DNA from: Alicyclobacillus tolerans
Lineage (GTDB): Bacteria; Bacillota; Bacilli; Alicyclobacillales; Alicyclobacillaceae
DNA length: 64,000 nt
Direction: 5' to 3'
NCBI RefSeq assembly: GCF_900142255.1
Contig: NZ_FRAF01000003.1
Span: forward strand, 103,108 to 167,107
Position numbers and translations under genes: made by a program. Below, in pieces: positions 25,651-34,623 of this stretch. A model generated the notes under the pieces. The model was given only the letters and a program-made list of their open reading frames with translations. It was not told the origin of the DNA and did no database searches. Within the stretch, counting starts at the first letter, position 1, and each line of letters opens with the position of its first letter.

Positions 25651-26529
25651 ATGTTCAGCTTTAATGAGGCAGATATCCTTCCGTTAGGAAACAAGCCAGC
25701 CCCACGCTTGTTTTTACTGGGGGCAGGAGCTATGGCGGAAGCGTTTATTCGCGGCATTGTCCGTAAAGGGGCATTGCAGCCTGAACAGATCTATGTTCTC
25801 AATCGCAGCCGCGGTCAAAGATTGATGGAATTACAAGAAGAATACGGAGTGGTTCCTGCTAAAAGTTTGATAGATGCTGCAGATGCGGCGGTTGTGGTAC
25901 TGGCAGTTAAACCTGCTGATGCCGCACAGGCGCTTGATGAGTTACGCCCCTATTTGCACGGTCAACTATTGATTTCCTTTGCAGCCGGTTTGTCAACAGA
26001 GTGGTTATTAGAAGCGATTGGCAACCAGGCAGCAGTTGTCCGCACCATGCCCAATTTACCAGTTGCAGTGGAATCGGGTGTGACGGCTGTCGCTTTTGCC
26101 GAACATGTCACCCATAAAGATCGATTATTGGCTCGCTTTTTGCTGGAGCAGGTGGGCGCAGTGGTGGAAATGGAAGAATCTCTATTGGATGCTGCGACTG
26201 CGTTCTCCGGGAGTGGACCTGGATTTGTATGTTATTTTTTAGAGGCTATGGAAGAAAGTGCTCGACGATTGGGTTTTGATGAGGAGACGGCGCGCGCACT
26301 ATTGCTTCATACGGTGGCTGGAACAGCCAAAGTGCTTTTGGATTGGCAACTCTCGCCTGAAATTTTGCGCCGTCGCGTGACTTCGCCGCGTGGGACGACC
26401 CATGCTGGCCTGCAAGTTTTCGAACAATCTGGACTCAAAACATTTGTCAATGAAGCGTTGCAGGCGGCAGCAGCGCGATCGGCAGAAATGGGGAAACAGT
26501 TTAAAACAAAGGATAGACCTAAAGACTGA
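25651..26529 (+). CDS. proC: Pyrroline-5-carboxylate reductase
   Basis: Last step of proline synthesis, NAD(P)H-dependent. The 292-residue protein has the Rossmann start LFLLGAGAMAEAFIRG, AVKPADA, RTMPNLPV and the C-terminal signature beginning SPRGTTHAGL. ATG 25651 lies 8 nt behind AGGAG; two GTG codons just upstream (25642, 25645) are inside or too near that site. No other proline genes are nearby. Confidence 0.94.
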   Translation: MFSFNEADILPLGNKPAPRLFLLGAGAMAEAFIRGIVRKGALQPEQIYVLNRSRGQRLMELQEEYGVVPAKSLIDAADAAVVVLAVKPADAAQALDELRPYLHGQLLISFAAGLSTEWLLEAIGNQAAVVRTMPNLPVAVESGVTAVAFAEHVTHKDRLLARFLLEQVGAVVEMEESLLDAATAFSGSGPGFVCYFLEAMEESARRLGFDEETARALLLHTVAGTAKVLLDWQLSPEILRRRVTSPRGTTHAGLQVFEQSGLKTFVNEALQAAAARSAEMGKQFKTKDRPKD

Positions 26530-26538
26530 AGTGTTACT

Positions 26539-27033
26539 TTATGGATGTTCTGTCTTGCCGCGAATCAGATCGATAGTATGTAAAAGTACCGGTTGGATAA
26601 CCTGAAAACATTCGTTGACAGCTTTTGGACTGCCGGGGAAATTAATAATTAATGTCTGACGGATGACACCCACAACTTGCCTTGAAAGCATCGCGAAAGG
26701 TGTCTGGTTCAGACTATATTGGCGCATGGCTTCAGCCATTCCCGGCAGCGGCCGCTCAATGACTGACAAAGTTGCTTCTGGAGTCACATCACGCGGAGAA
26801 ATTCCTGTCCCACCAGTGGTGGCTATGAGACAGACTTCCGGTACGGCAGCATATTCTTTCAATGAATGTGCAATAAACTGTTCTTCGTCGGGTAAGACGA
26901 GATGTTCATAGAGAACAAGAGGAAGAGATTCTATTTGTTGTATCAGCAGTGGCCCGCCAGCATCTTCCCGCTTGCCGGCGTAACATGAATCGCTGATGGT
27001 CATGACCACAAACTTTCGAGTCTGCTCTGGCAT
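26539..27033 (-). CDS. moaB: Molybdopterin biosynthesis protein, MoaB/MogA family
   Basis: A 164-residue protein that adenylylates molybdopterin during molybdenum cofactor synthesis. MTISDSCYAGKREDAGG, TTGGTGISPRDVTPEA and NFPGSPKAV are the family landmarks; the GGTG loop and the Asp bind the dithiolene. The ATG at 27033 starts at the conserved domain and has GGAGA close upstream; the frame is open for another 57 codons that are not conserved. No other moa/moe genes are in the window. Convergent with proC, divergent from the dienelactone hydrolase gene. Confidence 0.88.
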   Translation of the reverse strand: MPEQTRKFVVMTISDSCYAGKREDAGGPLLIQQIESLPLVLYEHLVLPDEEQFIAHSLKEYAAVPEVCLIATTGGTGISPRDVTPEATLSVIERPLPGMAEAMRQYSLNQTPFAMLSRQVVGVIRQTLIINFPGSPKAVNECFQVIQPVLLHTIDLIRGKTEHP

Positions 27034-27203
27034 TCTCCATCCCCCATTCCTGTACTCTTTTGGATTTATTGTAAGTGTCCTGTAGGCAATCGACAACTTG
27101 TAAATAAAATCGAAAAAAGAGGAGTCGGTTATTTTGTTTCGTGTCTCTAAATTCGGTATCATAAAGGCTGTAGTGCTGATTTGATTTGAGGAGGTTATCA
27201 CCA

Positions 27204-28019
27204 ATGACGATTCAAGCTGATTGGATTCGCTATGGTGCAGATCAAGAGTATCTTGGATATTTAGCCGTACCTGAACGTGTCAAAGGTCCCGTTCCGGCTG
27301 TCATTGTACTGCAGGAAATTTGGGGAGTGGACGATCACATCCAACATGTTGCACGACGTTTTGCAGAGGCAGGGTATGTGGCACTTTCGCCTGATTTATA
27401 CGCTAAAAATGGTGAGCGGCCAGAAGCTTTGAGTGGCGAACGGATTGTCAAAGTGAAACATTTTCTCGAGACCGTACCACCCAGCGCTTGGAACAATCCT
27501 GAAGAACGGGATCGGGCTATGGATGCCCTGCCTGAGCCAGAGCGCACTGAAGTGCGTACGACGTTTGGAACCCTGTTTGGAGGTCTCGATCCGACGCGAT
27601 ACATACCGCAATTGAAAGCCAGCAGCCAATATTTGCGCGCTGAACAACCGTTGTCCAAAGGAGCCAAAGTGGGTTCTGTTGGCTTTTGTATGGGCGGGGC
27701 TCTTTCTGCAGTTTTGGCTACTGAAGATCCCGAATTGGCTGCAGCGGCTATATTCTACGGCAATGCACCAGCGAAAGAGAAAATTTCATCCATTCAATGT
27801 CCTGTATACGGTTTTTACGCGTCGCTTGATCCGCGAATTACCGATCAGGTTCCTGAGTTTGCCAAACAGATGCAAGAAGCAGGAAAGTCATTCCAATATA
27901 AAGTTTACGAAGGAGCCCATCACGCCTTCTTTAACGACACGCGTGCATCGTATCATATTGATGCAGCACGTGATTCTTTTGCCACGGTTCTGCAATTTTT
28001 TGCTGAACATTTGCGGTGA
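27204..28019 (+). CDS. Dienelactone hydrolase family protein
   Basis: An alpha/beta hydrolase of 271 residues with the dienelactone hydrolase triad: Cys in GFCMGG, Asp in SLDPRIT and His in GAHHAFFND. The glutamate in QEIWGV gates the cysteine. The family opens lactone rings such as 4-carboxymethylenebut-2-en-4-olide, though many members have other esters as substrates, and nothing nearby supports aromatic degradation. ATG 27204 lies behind GAGGAGG. A 60-residue insertion between strands (about residues 85-140) is longer than in the Pseudomonas enzyme. Confidence 0.87.
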   Translation: MTIQADWIRYGADQEYLGYLAVPERVKGPVPAVIVLQEIWGVDDHIQHVARRFAEAGYVALSPDLYAKNGERPEALSGERIVKVKHFLETVPPSAWNNPEERDRAMDALPEPERTEVRTTFGTLFGGLDPTRYIPQLKASSQYLRAEQPLSKGAKVGSVGFCMGGALSAVLATEDPELAAAAIFYGNAPAKEKISSIQCPVYGFYASLDPRITDQVPEFAKQMQEAGKSFQYKVYEGAHHAFFNDTRASYHIDAARDSFATVLQFFAEHLR

Positions 28020-28061
28020 TTGTAATATATGAACCAAACACTTAGGTAGTGGGGGTTGTCC

Positions 28062-29786
28062 ATGGACGCACGCAAAGAATATGAACGCTGGTTGCACTCT
28101 GACAAACTAACGGAATATGAACGCCAAGAATTGACGCGCTTGGGAAAAAAAGATTCAGAAATTCACGAGCGTTTTGGTCGCCAACTTGCTTTTGGAACGG
28201 GTGGTTTAAGGGGTGTGATGGGGCTTGGATTGAACCGGATGAATGTTTATACGGTTCGTCGCGTATCCCATGCGCTTGGCTGCTGGGTCAAAGAACAAGG
28301 CGGTCAACTGGTGGTCATTGGCTATGATTGTCGTCATCAATCGAGAGAGTTTGCCATAGAAACTGCGTGCACACTGGCGGCCTTAGGATTGCGTGCTGAA
28401 GTAGCGCCTGAACTCTGTCCTACACCGGAGTTGTCATACAGCGTCCGCCGCCGAAAAGCGGCGGCTGGTGTCATGATAACGGCCAGTCACAATCCACCGG
28501 AATATAACGGTTATAAAGTCTATGGACCTGACGGGGGACAGGTATTGCCTGAGATTGCAGCACAAATAGTAAAATTTCTTTCTGAACCAGAAGATATCTT
28601 CCAGTTACCCGTACTCAGCGAAGAAATCGCTCGAAAGCAGGGTAAACTGAGCGAGATTCCCAGCGAAGTTCGACAAAGTTTTGTTGAGACAGTAGTACAT
28701 AACGTGCAGAGTGCACTTGTCAGTCAGGAACAACGCCGTCGACTGACAGTTCTTTACACGCCTCTGCATGGCACTGGGCGTGTACCAGTCATGGAAGCTA
28801 TGAAACTTGCTGGATATTCAAAGTTTCAGGTTTTTGCTCCACAAGCGCATCCTGATCCGGATTTTTCAACTGTGCAAAGTCCCAACCCAGAAGAAGCCGA
28901 GGCACTATCCATGGCCATTCAGGCGGCTGGCGATTTACAAGCCGATATTGTACTCGGAACCGATCCAGATGCGGATCGCGTTGGGATTGCCGTGCGTACT
29001 TCTGATGGGCAATACGAGTTGATGACAGGCAACCAGGTTGGAGCCTTGCTGGCAGATTTTTTGATTCGTTCCAAGCGCCATTCAGGAGAATTGGCAAGCA
29101 ACAGTATTCTCTTTAAGACGATTGTTACTGCTAATCTTGGTGCGCAAATTGCTTCTCACCATGGGGTAGTGGTTGAAGAAACGTTGACTGGATTTAAGTT
29201 TATTGGTGGAAAAATTACAGAATATGAGCGTTCAGGTCAGTACAAATTTCTTCTGGGTTACGAAGAGAGTTACGGTTATTTGCTCTCAGATATGGTTCGT
29301 GATAAGGATGCGGTACAGGCGGTTTTAGGAATTTGCGAAATGGCAGCTTATCATTTGCAAAAAGGTCACACGCTGCACGATGCACTGGAAGAACTTTATA
29401 AAGAATTTGGATATTCTCATGAATTTTTGCTTAATTTTCATCTTGAAGGCGAAGATGGTCAGGAGCGAATGATTGGGCGCATTGACGAACTGCGCAAAAC
29501 CCAATTACATATTCCCAACATGCAGCTTGTTCGTGTAGAGGATTATGAGAAGGGAGTGGCCAGTATGTTTGACGAATCTCTTCAAAAAGTTTGGCAGGAG
29601 TCCCTCAGTTTGCCAAAATCGGATGTATTGAAATTTATGTATCGCGATGGATCCTGGATGGCCGTCCGTCCATCCGGCACCGAACCTAAGCTTAAAGCGT
29701 ATGTTTCGGCCACTGGAGAAAATGCCTTGCAAGCCGCGGAAAAGGCTGAACGGATGCGAAAAGTAATAGAGGATCGCATGCAATGA
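28062..29786 (+). CDS. pgcA: Phosphoglucomutase / phosphomannomutase (PgcA-like)
   Basis: Interconverts glucose-1-phosphate and glucose-6-phosphate, feeding UDP-glucose for teichoic acids and glycosylation. The 574-residue protein has TGGLRGVMG at the start and the phosphoserine loop MITASHNPPEYNGYK. It also has the Mg loop GTDPDADRVG, the sugar loop GYEESYGYL and the phosphate loop RPSGTEPKLK. Its length and sequence match Bacillus PgcA. ATG 28062 lies 6 nt behind GTGGGGG; a TTG at 28056 is less well placed. The stop overlaps the next start (ATGA). Confidence 0.92.
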   Translation: MDARKEYERWLHSDKLTEYERQELTRLGKKDSEIHERFGRQLAFGTGGLRGVMGLGLNRMNVYTVRRVSHALGCWVKEQGGQLVVIGYDCRHQSREFAIETACTLAALGLRAEVAPELCPTPELSYSVRRRKAAAGVMITASHNPPEYNGYKVYGPDGGQVLPEIAAQIVKFLSEPEDIFQLPVLSEEIARKQGKLSEIPSEVRQSFVETVVHNVQSALVSQEQRRRLTVLYTPLHGTGRVPVMEAMKLAGYSKFQVFAPQAHPDPDFSTVQSPNPEEAEALSMAIQAAGDLQADIVLGTDPDADRVGIAVRTSDGQYELMTGNQVGALLADFLIRSKRHSGELASNSILFKTIVTANLGAQIASHHGVVVEETLTGFKFIGGKITEYERSGQYKFLLGYEESYGYLLSDMVRDKDAVQAVLGICEMAAYHLQKGHTLHDALEELYKEFGYSHEFLLNFHLEGEDGQERMIGRIDELRKTQLHIPNMQLVRVEDYEKGVASMFDESLQKVWQESLSLPKSDVLKFMYRDGSWMAVRPSGTEPKLKAYVSATGENALQAAEKAERMRKVIEDRMQ

Positions 29787-30991
29787 ATTGGCGACGTACG
29801 CTTGTTATCCTCTGGATAGCAAACTTTGGTGTCATGGCCGGGATGAACCTGGTCATTCCTTTTTTACCCATCTATCTGGGGGAATTGGGAATCCATCAAC
29901 TCTCTACACTGGAGCGTTGGTCAAGTTGGGTTTTTGCAGCACAATTTGTCACTTCTTTTGCTTTTCAACCTATCTGGGGTGCGGTGGCCGACCGGCGAGG
30001 CAGAAAAATAATGCTTTTGCGCGCTGGTTTTGGTATGGGAACCATGACGGCTTTAATGGGTATGGTGCATGCGCCTTGGGAATTATTGATTCTGCGTTTT
30101 ATAAATGGTGTGTTCTCAGGCTTCATTTCTATGGCCATATCTCTGCAAGCATCGGTTACACCAGAAGAAGAAGCGGGACGCGCACTTGGCATTTTGCAAA
30201 CAGGCGGTATTGCTGGTGGTTTGATTGGTCCTCTTCTGGGCGGCGTGTTAGCCGAGTCTTTTGGCATTCGCCATGTCTTCTTGTTGACAGGAGCTATGCT
30301 CTTCATTACCAGCATAGTTGTATTGCTTTTTGTGCATGAAAAGCCAGTTCGCAAAGAGGGGCGCAAAGAGAAAGTCAAAGGTGGCAGTTTCTTGATTCTG
30401 CGCTACCTCTTACCTGTTTTTCTGGCTTCCTTTGTTACCCAATTAGGTGTCATGAGCATTGAACCGATTGTAACGGTATTTACTAAAACGATTTATCACG
30501 GCCGCCATCTCCAAGTCATTGCTGGTCTGGTTGTAGCCATGTCGGGAATTGCCAATTTAATTGGCTCGCCTTTGCTGGGTAGACTAGGGGATAGGATAGG
30601 GCAGAAAAAAATACTCATCTTTGCGCTCTGTGGCGCTGCCTGCATGTACATTCCACAAGCGTTGGCCTATAACATTGGCTTGTTGTTGGTAGGACGATTC
30701 TTGCTGGGACTCTTTATTGGAGGAATGTTGCCGAGCTTAAATGTATTGGTTCGAAAGATGGCACCCGAGCGTATGCAGGCGACAGCCTTTGGCTTGAATT
30801 CAAGTGCTACTTTTCTCGGTAATCTGATTGGGCCATTGCTGGGTGGAATGGTGGCTTCTATTTACGGCATTCGTTCTGTTTTTTATGTGACCATGTCGAT
30901 TTTGGTGATGAATGCTATTGTGCTTATCTTTAACAAAAGCATCAACCATCCGGAACATTTGAATATCGATGTTGACACAGCAGAATCGTGA
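29783..30991 (+). CDS. MFS transporter, drug:H+ antiporter type
   Basis: A 402-residue membrane protein with 12 predicted helices. Motif A between helices 2 and 3 is GAVADRRGRK and is repeated in the second half as GRLGDRIGQK. Motif C (GGIAGGLIGPLLGG) in helix 5 marks exporters of the Bmr/TetA type. The substrate is unknown. It overlaps pgcA by 4 nt, so the two are translationally coupled even though their functions are unrelated. Confidence 0.88.
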   Translation: MNWRRTLVILWIANFGVMAGMNLVIPFLPIYLGELGIHQLSTLERWSSWVFAAQFVTSFAFQPIWGAVADRRGRKIMLLRAGFGMGTMTALMGMVHAPWELLILRFINGVFSGFISMAISLQASVTPEEEAGRALGILQTGGIAGGLIGPLLGGVLAESFGIRHVFLLTGAMLFITSIVVLLFVHEKPVRKEGRKEKVKGGSFLILRYLLPVFLASFVTQLGVMSIEPIVTVFTKTIYHGRHLQVIAGLVVAMSGIANLIGSPLLGRLGDRIGQKKILIFALCGAACMYIPQALAYNIGLLLVGRFLLGLFIGGMLPSLNVLVRKMAPERMQATAFGLNSSATFLGNLIGPLLGGMVASIYGIRSVFYVTMSILVMNAIVLIFNKSINHPEHLNIDVDTAES

Positions 30992-31009
30992 TCGAACCAA
31001 TAAATATCT

Positions 31010-31075
31010 AATGTGGATATGAAAAAACTGCCCCGTGTGAGTGGACACACAAGGCAGTCACTTCATATCCACATT
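31010..31075. repeat. Nested inverted repeat: 14-bp outer stem around the csp terminator
   Basis: AATGTGGATATGAA (31010-31023) is perfectly complementary to TTCATATCCACATT (31062-31075). Between them lies the terminator hairpin of the cold-shock gene. Nothing outside the arms matches, so this is not a terminal repeat of an insertion element. Confidence 0.8.
31022..31058 (-). terminator. Terminator of the cold-shock gene
   Basis: On the minus strand, stem ACTGCC ... GGCAGT, continued after a 2-nt mismatch by GTGTG / CACAC, loop TCCACT, and followed by six T residues. Confidence 0.8.
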
Positions 31076-31086
31076 GGGATTAAATT

Positions 31087-31287
31087 TTATAGTTTGGTAA
31101 CGTTGGCTGCCTGAGGTCCGCGTTGACCTTCTACAATCTCGAATTCAACAGCTTGGCCTTCTTCGAGAGTGCGGAAACCGTCACCCAAAATGGCGGTGTA
31201 GTGAACAAATACGTCATTGCCGCCTTCTACTTGAATGAAGCCATAGCCTTTTTCGGAGTTAAACCATTTGACCGTCCCTTGTTGCAC
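31087..31287 (-). CDS. Cold-shock protein, CspA/CspB family
   Basis: A 66-residue single-stranded nucleic-acid binding protein with RNP1 (KGYGFI) and RNP2 (VFVHY) and the start QQGTVKWFN. It melts RNA structure or acts as an antiterminator. The GTG at 31287 is preceded at 7 nt by GGAGG; the frame extends eight codons further but those precede the ribosome binding site. Upstream on the same strand TTGACT and TACTGT, 17 nt apart near 31330-31365, could be its promoter, giving a 5' leader of some 40-50 nt. It has its own terminator with an unusual outer stem. Confidence 0.93.
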   Translation of the reverse strand: MQQGTVKWFNSEKGYGFIQVEGGNDVFVHYTAILGDGFRTLEEGQAVEFEIVEGQRGPQAANVTKL

Positions 31288-31541
31288 CTTATTGCCTCCT
31301 ACCAAGTACACACGTACTCGCTAAAATTTTCCCTACGCCGCAACAGTAACATTTCATTATGATAAAGTCAATCAAATCTCCACAATTTCTCCAAATATAA
31401 TCTGTTATTCTCTGTATACAAGAGAGTTTCCTTTACTTCTTGGCGAAGAATTCTAGAAATAGTTTCAAATATCCAGTCTACAGGATACACTGAAATTATC
31501 GAGAATAACGGTTTAGGAGACTATGAGAGTGAGGGAAGGGT

Positions 31542-31694
31542 TTGCACTCGAAGCAGAGAATAGAAAAAAGCTTTCATCTAATAATGGCTGTCATGGGATT
31601 TTTCATCACCCTAGCGGCGGTTTGGGCGTTTATGGCTGGGAAGGGATTCGAGGTTATTGCCCCGCTTTGGAAAATCATTTACAGCTTGCTGTAG
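31542..31694 (+). CDS. Small single-helix membrane protein (hypothetical)
   Basis: A 50-codon frame from TTG 31542, which lies 6 nt behind GAGGG. It encodes a basic N-terminal stretch (HSKQRIEKSFH), one hydrophobic helix (MAVMGFFITLAAVWAFMAG) and an amphipathic tail ending PLWKIIYSLL. ATG 31584 or 31593 are alternative starts without a ribosome binding site. The hydrophobic reading is more protein-like than the overlapping frame from ATG 31523, which has AGGAG close by but encodes a nondescript 69 residues. I do not recognise a family. It sits in an otherwise empty 400-nt stretch 40 nt before tagA and could be part of that transcript. Confidence 0.4.
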   Translation: MHSKQRIEKSFHLIMAVMGFFITLAAVWAFMAGKGFEVIAPLWKIIYSLL

Positions 31695-31734
31695 CAGCTG
31701 TGCTTAATTCCCATTCCGTTTGGAAAGGATGAAG

Positions 31735-32496
31735 TTGCTTTTGGCGAGCGAAGCTTTAGCAGAACATGTTGTGGATGTCCTCGGTGTGCGTTTTCATCGT
31801 GTTACATCCAATGAAGCTGTGGAGTCTATTTTGCATTGGATAAGTGAAAAAAGTCGCAGAATGGTAATTACGGCTGGGCCGGAATTTGTCATGCAAGCGA
31901 AAGAAAATCCTGAAATGATGCGCATCAGTCGTTCTGCTGATTTAGTAACGGCTGACGGTGTGGGTGTGGTATGGGCAGCCGCTCGAATGGGACGGCCTGT
32001 TCCGGAAAGGGTGACAGGTGTCGATCTCGGTCTGGATATATTTGCCGAGGCTATGCGTCGCCATACGTCATTGCGTGTTTATCTGCTCGGTGCATCGCCT
32101 GAATCTTTGCAAGCTTGTATGGCAACATTGCAACAGCGGTTTCCGCTGCATCAGTTTCAGGGTCACCATGGATATTATCAAAATCAAGATTGGCCGCAGA
32201 TTCTTAAGGAAATAGAGTCGTTTCAACCGCATCTTTGGTTGGTTGGCTTGGGACAACCTCGGCAAGAAATGCTCATTTACAAGAATTTGGCGCATTTGCC
32301 TCCCTGTGTGGCTTTGGGCATCGGTGGAAGTATCGATGTCTGGGGTGGAACCATTCAGCGAGCACCTCATGTTTTTCGCAGACTCAATTTAGAGTGGCTC
32401 TATCGATTGCTCAAAGAACCCAAAAGATTGCGTCGACAAATGGCTCTTCCGCGCTTCGCCTGGCAGATGTTGCGGCAACAGCGACCGTATTCATAG
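31735..32496 (+). CDS. tagA: WecG/TagA/CpsF-family glycosyltransferase
   Basis: About 253 residues of the GT26 family. Family members add N-acetylmannosamine (or a related sugar) to undecaprenyl-PP-GlcNAc, the first committed step of wall teichoic acid or another surface polymer. Landmarks are LGVRFHRVTSNEAV near the start, TADGVGVVWAAARMG, RVTGVDLG, LGASPESL and VGLGQPRQEMLIYKN, with the catalytic Asp in TADG. A TTG at 31735 is 6 nt behind GGAAAGG; ATG 31729 and TTG 31720 are alternatives. No other tag genes are in the window, so the polymer is not known. Confidence 0.9.
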   Translation: MLLASEALAEHVVDVLGVRFHRVTSNEAVESILHWISEKSRRMVITAGPEFVMQAKENPEMMRISRSADLVTADGVGVVWAAARMGRPVPERVTGVDLGLDIFAEAMRRHTSLRVYLLGASPESLQACMATLQQRFPLHQFQGHHGYYQNQDWPQILKEIESFQPHLWLVGLGQPRQEMLIYKNLAHLPPCVALGIGGSIDVWGGTIQRAPHVFRRLNLEWLYRLLKEPKRLRRQMALPRFAWQMLRQQRPYS

Positions 32497-32607
32497 AAAG
32501 GTAAAGAATTCCAGGTTGCTTCTTGATTGACGAGATTCGACAAATAGATTACGATTACCCTGTTTTGTTTTGAAGGGGTTAAAGAAGTTGGGAAGGGGTT
32601 GGTGAGG

Positions 32608-33804
32608 ATGACTATTCGCCGTCTGTTTACTTCTGAATCTGTAACAGAAGGGCATCCTGATAAAATTTGCGATCAAATTTCAGATGCAGTACTGGATGAA
32701 ATCTTAACTCATGATCCGCATGCGCGCGTGGCCTGTGAAACATCGGTTACGACTGGTTTGGTATTGGTGGCGGGGGAAATTACGACGTCTTGTTATGTGG
32801 ATATCCCGAAGATTGTCCGCCGCACGCTTGCAGATATTGGATATACTCGTGCTAAATTCGGCTTTGATGCGGAAACTTGCGCAGTCATCACTTCCATAGA
32901 TGAACAGTCGCCAGATATTGCTCAGGGCGTCAATGTTGCACTGGAAGCTCGTAACTTGACGGATGAACAGGTGGAGGAAATCGGTGCGGGGGACCAGGGC
33001 TTGATGTTTGGTTTTGCCTGTGACGAGACACCGGAACTGATGCCGCTACCCATTTCTTTGGCACATAAGCTTTCACGGCGGCTGAGTGAAGTGCGCAAAA
33101 ACGGCACATTGCCCTATTTGCGTCCGGATGGTAAAACCCAAGTTACGATTGAATATGATGGGGACAAGCCTGTTCGTGTCGATACCATCGTAATCTCTAC
33201 CCAACACGATGATAACACGACTTTAGAGACCATCTCTGAAGATATGCATACACATGTGATTTCTGCTGTAGTACCTAAAGAGTACTTGGATGCAGAGACC
33301 AAATATTTTATCAATCCGACAGGTAGATTTGTCATTGGTGGGCCGCAGGGTGACGCTGGATTAACGGGAAGAAAAATTATTGTCGATACGTATGGTGGCT
33401 ATGCCCGACATGGCGGTGGAGCTTTCAGCGGTAAGGATCCTACCAAGGTAGATCGCAGTGCTGCTTATGCGGCTCGTTATGTTGCCAAAAACTTAGTAGC
33501 TTCTGGATTGGCTCGCAAATGCGAAGTTCAAGTAGCGTATGCCATTGGTGTCGCGCGTCCGGTTTCTATTATGGTAGATACTTTTGGAACTGGTAAATTA
33601 TCAGAAGATGCTCTGGTAGAGTTGGTTAAGCGTAATTTTGATTTGCGTCCAGCAGCCATTATTCGCGATTTGGATTTGCGACGTCCCATTTTCCGCCAAA
33701 CAGCGGCATACGGTCACTTTGGTCGATCCGATTTGCAACTTCCCTGGGAGCGTACGGATAAGGCAAGCTTGTTGGCTGAACAAGCTCGCGCCATCAGTCA
33801 ATAA
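32608..33804 (+). CDS. metK: S-adenosylmethionine synthetase
   Basis: Makes SAM from methionine and ATP; 398 residues. It starts [23 protein letters not shown] and has [36 protein letters not shown] and the C-terminal YGHFGRSD, all hallmark segments. The start ATG 32608 is 9 nt behind AAGGGG. I looked for a SAM riboswitch (S-box) in the 110 nt upstream and did not find its conserved core. A terminator follows about 80 nt after the stop. Confidence 0.96.
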   Translation: MTIRRLFTSESVTEGHPDKICDQISDAVLDEILTHDPHARVACETSVTTGLVLVAGEITTSCYVDIPKIVRRTLADIGYTRAKFGFDAETCAVITSIDEQSPDIAQGVNVALEARNLTDEQVEEIGAGDQGLMFGFACDETPELMPLPISLAHKLSRRLSEVRKNGTLPYLRPDGKTQVTIEYDGDKPVRVDTIVISTQHDDNTTLETISEDMHTHVISAVVPKEYLDAETKYFINPTGRFVIGGPQGDAGLTGRKIIVDTYGGYARHGGGAFSGKDPTKVDRSAAYAARYVAKNLVASGLARKCEVQVAYAIGVARPVSIMVDTFGTGKLSEDALVELVKRNFDLRPAAIIRDLDLRRPIFRQTAAYGHFGRSDLQLPWERTDKASLLAEQARAISQ

Positions 33805-33886
33805 ATTTTTTGCATTCCTCACGTGACCCCCATAAAAAAGAATAGAATCACGTATGCTGTAGTATTACCCTTACCCCATACCCTGA

Positions 33887-33920
33887 GTGCTTTGGCCAAT
33901 CGGTCAAGGCACCTTTTTTT
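33887..33920 (+). terminator. Terminator after metK
   Basis: Stem GTGCTTTGGCC / GGTCAAGGCAC (two G-U pairs), loop AATC, followed by C and seven T residues. Confidence 0.88.
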
Positions 33921-34047
33921 CTTGGAAGTGCTCAATCCAAAGGATGCTGACAAGAGCCAACTGAAGCGTTTATCTTTTTACATGTGTTTTTTAAAGTAGC
34001 GGACATTCACTTTCATGCATAGGTTGATGCAAGGAGGTGGGGCGTAT

Positions 34048-34485
34048 ATGTTGGTGACGCTCCTTGTACTATTGGCAGCTCTTTATGGGTTTTTAGCCTT
34101 TCTTACACAGATTGTCCATCTGTGGAGAAAGAGACGCCATCCTCAACTACCTATGATGTATATTTTGCTGATGAAAGATGCCAGTGAATCTGTTGAGGGC
34201 ATCATACGCCAAATCATTCGCCGCAGTGATACGCTGAAAAGTGAACCCACCATAGTCATCATGGATTTTCAATCTCATGATGACACATCAGCCATTGTGC
34301 AACTTTTGCAATCTCATTGGTCCGAGGTCTATTATCATCCAGTTCAGTCGGAAGACGATTTTTTGCAAATTCTGCGCGATTACTATTTATCGAGTCATCA
34401 CGTCGCTTGGCTATTCGATCTTCGCACGCCAAGTGCCAGGCAGCTTTCCCTACAAACCATCTCAATGATTCCCATGATGCAATAG
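34048..34485 (+). CDS. Membrane-anchored hypothetical protein
   Basis: A 145-residue protein with one N-terminal helix (MLVTLLVLLAALYGFLAFL), a basic stop-transfer stretch (WRKRRH) and a cytoplasmic domain. ATG 34048 is 8 nt behind the excellent AAGGAGGTG, so expression is likely. The soluble part has alternating strands and helices (PTIVIMDFQSHDDTS, SEDDFLQILRDYY) reminiscent of a Rossmann-like or glycosyltransferase-A-like half, but no catalytic motif that I recognise. It is flanked by terminators on both sides, so it is monocistronic. Confidence 0.7.
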   Translation: MLVTLLVLLAALYGFLAFLTQIVHLWRKRRHPQLPMMYILLMKDASESVEGIIRQIIRRSDTLKSEPTIVIMDFQSHDDTSAIVQLLQSHWSEVYYHPVQSEDDFLQILRDYYLSSHHVAWLFDLRTPSARQLSLQTISMIPMMQ

Positions 34486-34517
34486 AAACTAATTCTATAA
34501 AAATTCACACTAAAGTA

Positions 34518-34552
34518 GTTTGAGAGACACTCTCTCAAACGATTTATTTTTT
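34518..34552 (+). terminator. Terminator after the membrane-anchored hypothetical gene
   Basis: Perfect 10-bp stem GTTTGAGAGA / TCTCTCAAAC with loop CAC, followed by GATTTATTTTTT. Confidence 0.85.
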
Positions 34553-34623
34553 AAATTAGCAAAAAAATATAGAATGTGGAGAATTTTTGTCTAAACCTGT
34601 AGAAAATCTTAACGGTTTCACTA

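Noticed and set aside
31523..31732. 69-codon frame before tagA
   Set aside because: It has AGGAG nearby, but the translation is nondescript and overlaps a more convincing hydrophobic small protein in another frame.
32497..32607. Possible SAM riboswitch before metK
   Set aside because: The S-box core and the expected terminator/antiterminator pair are not present in the 110 nt available.
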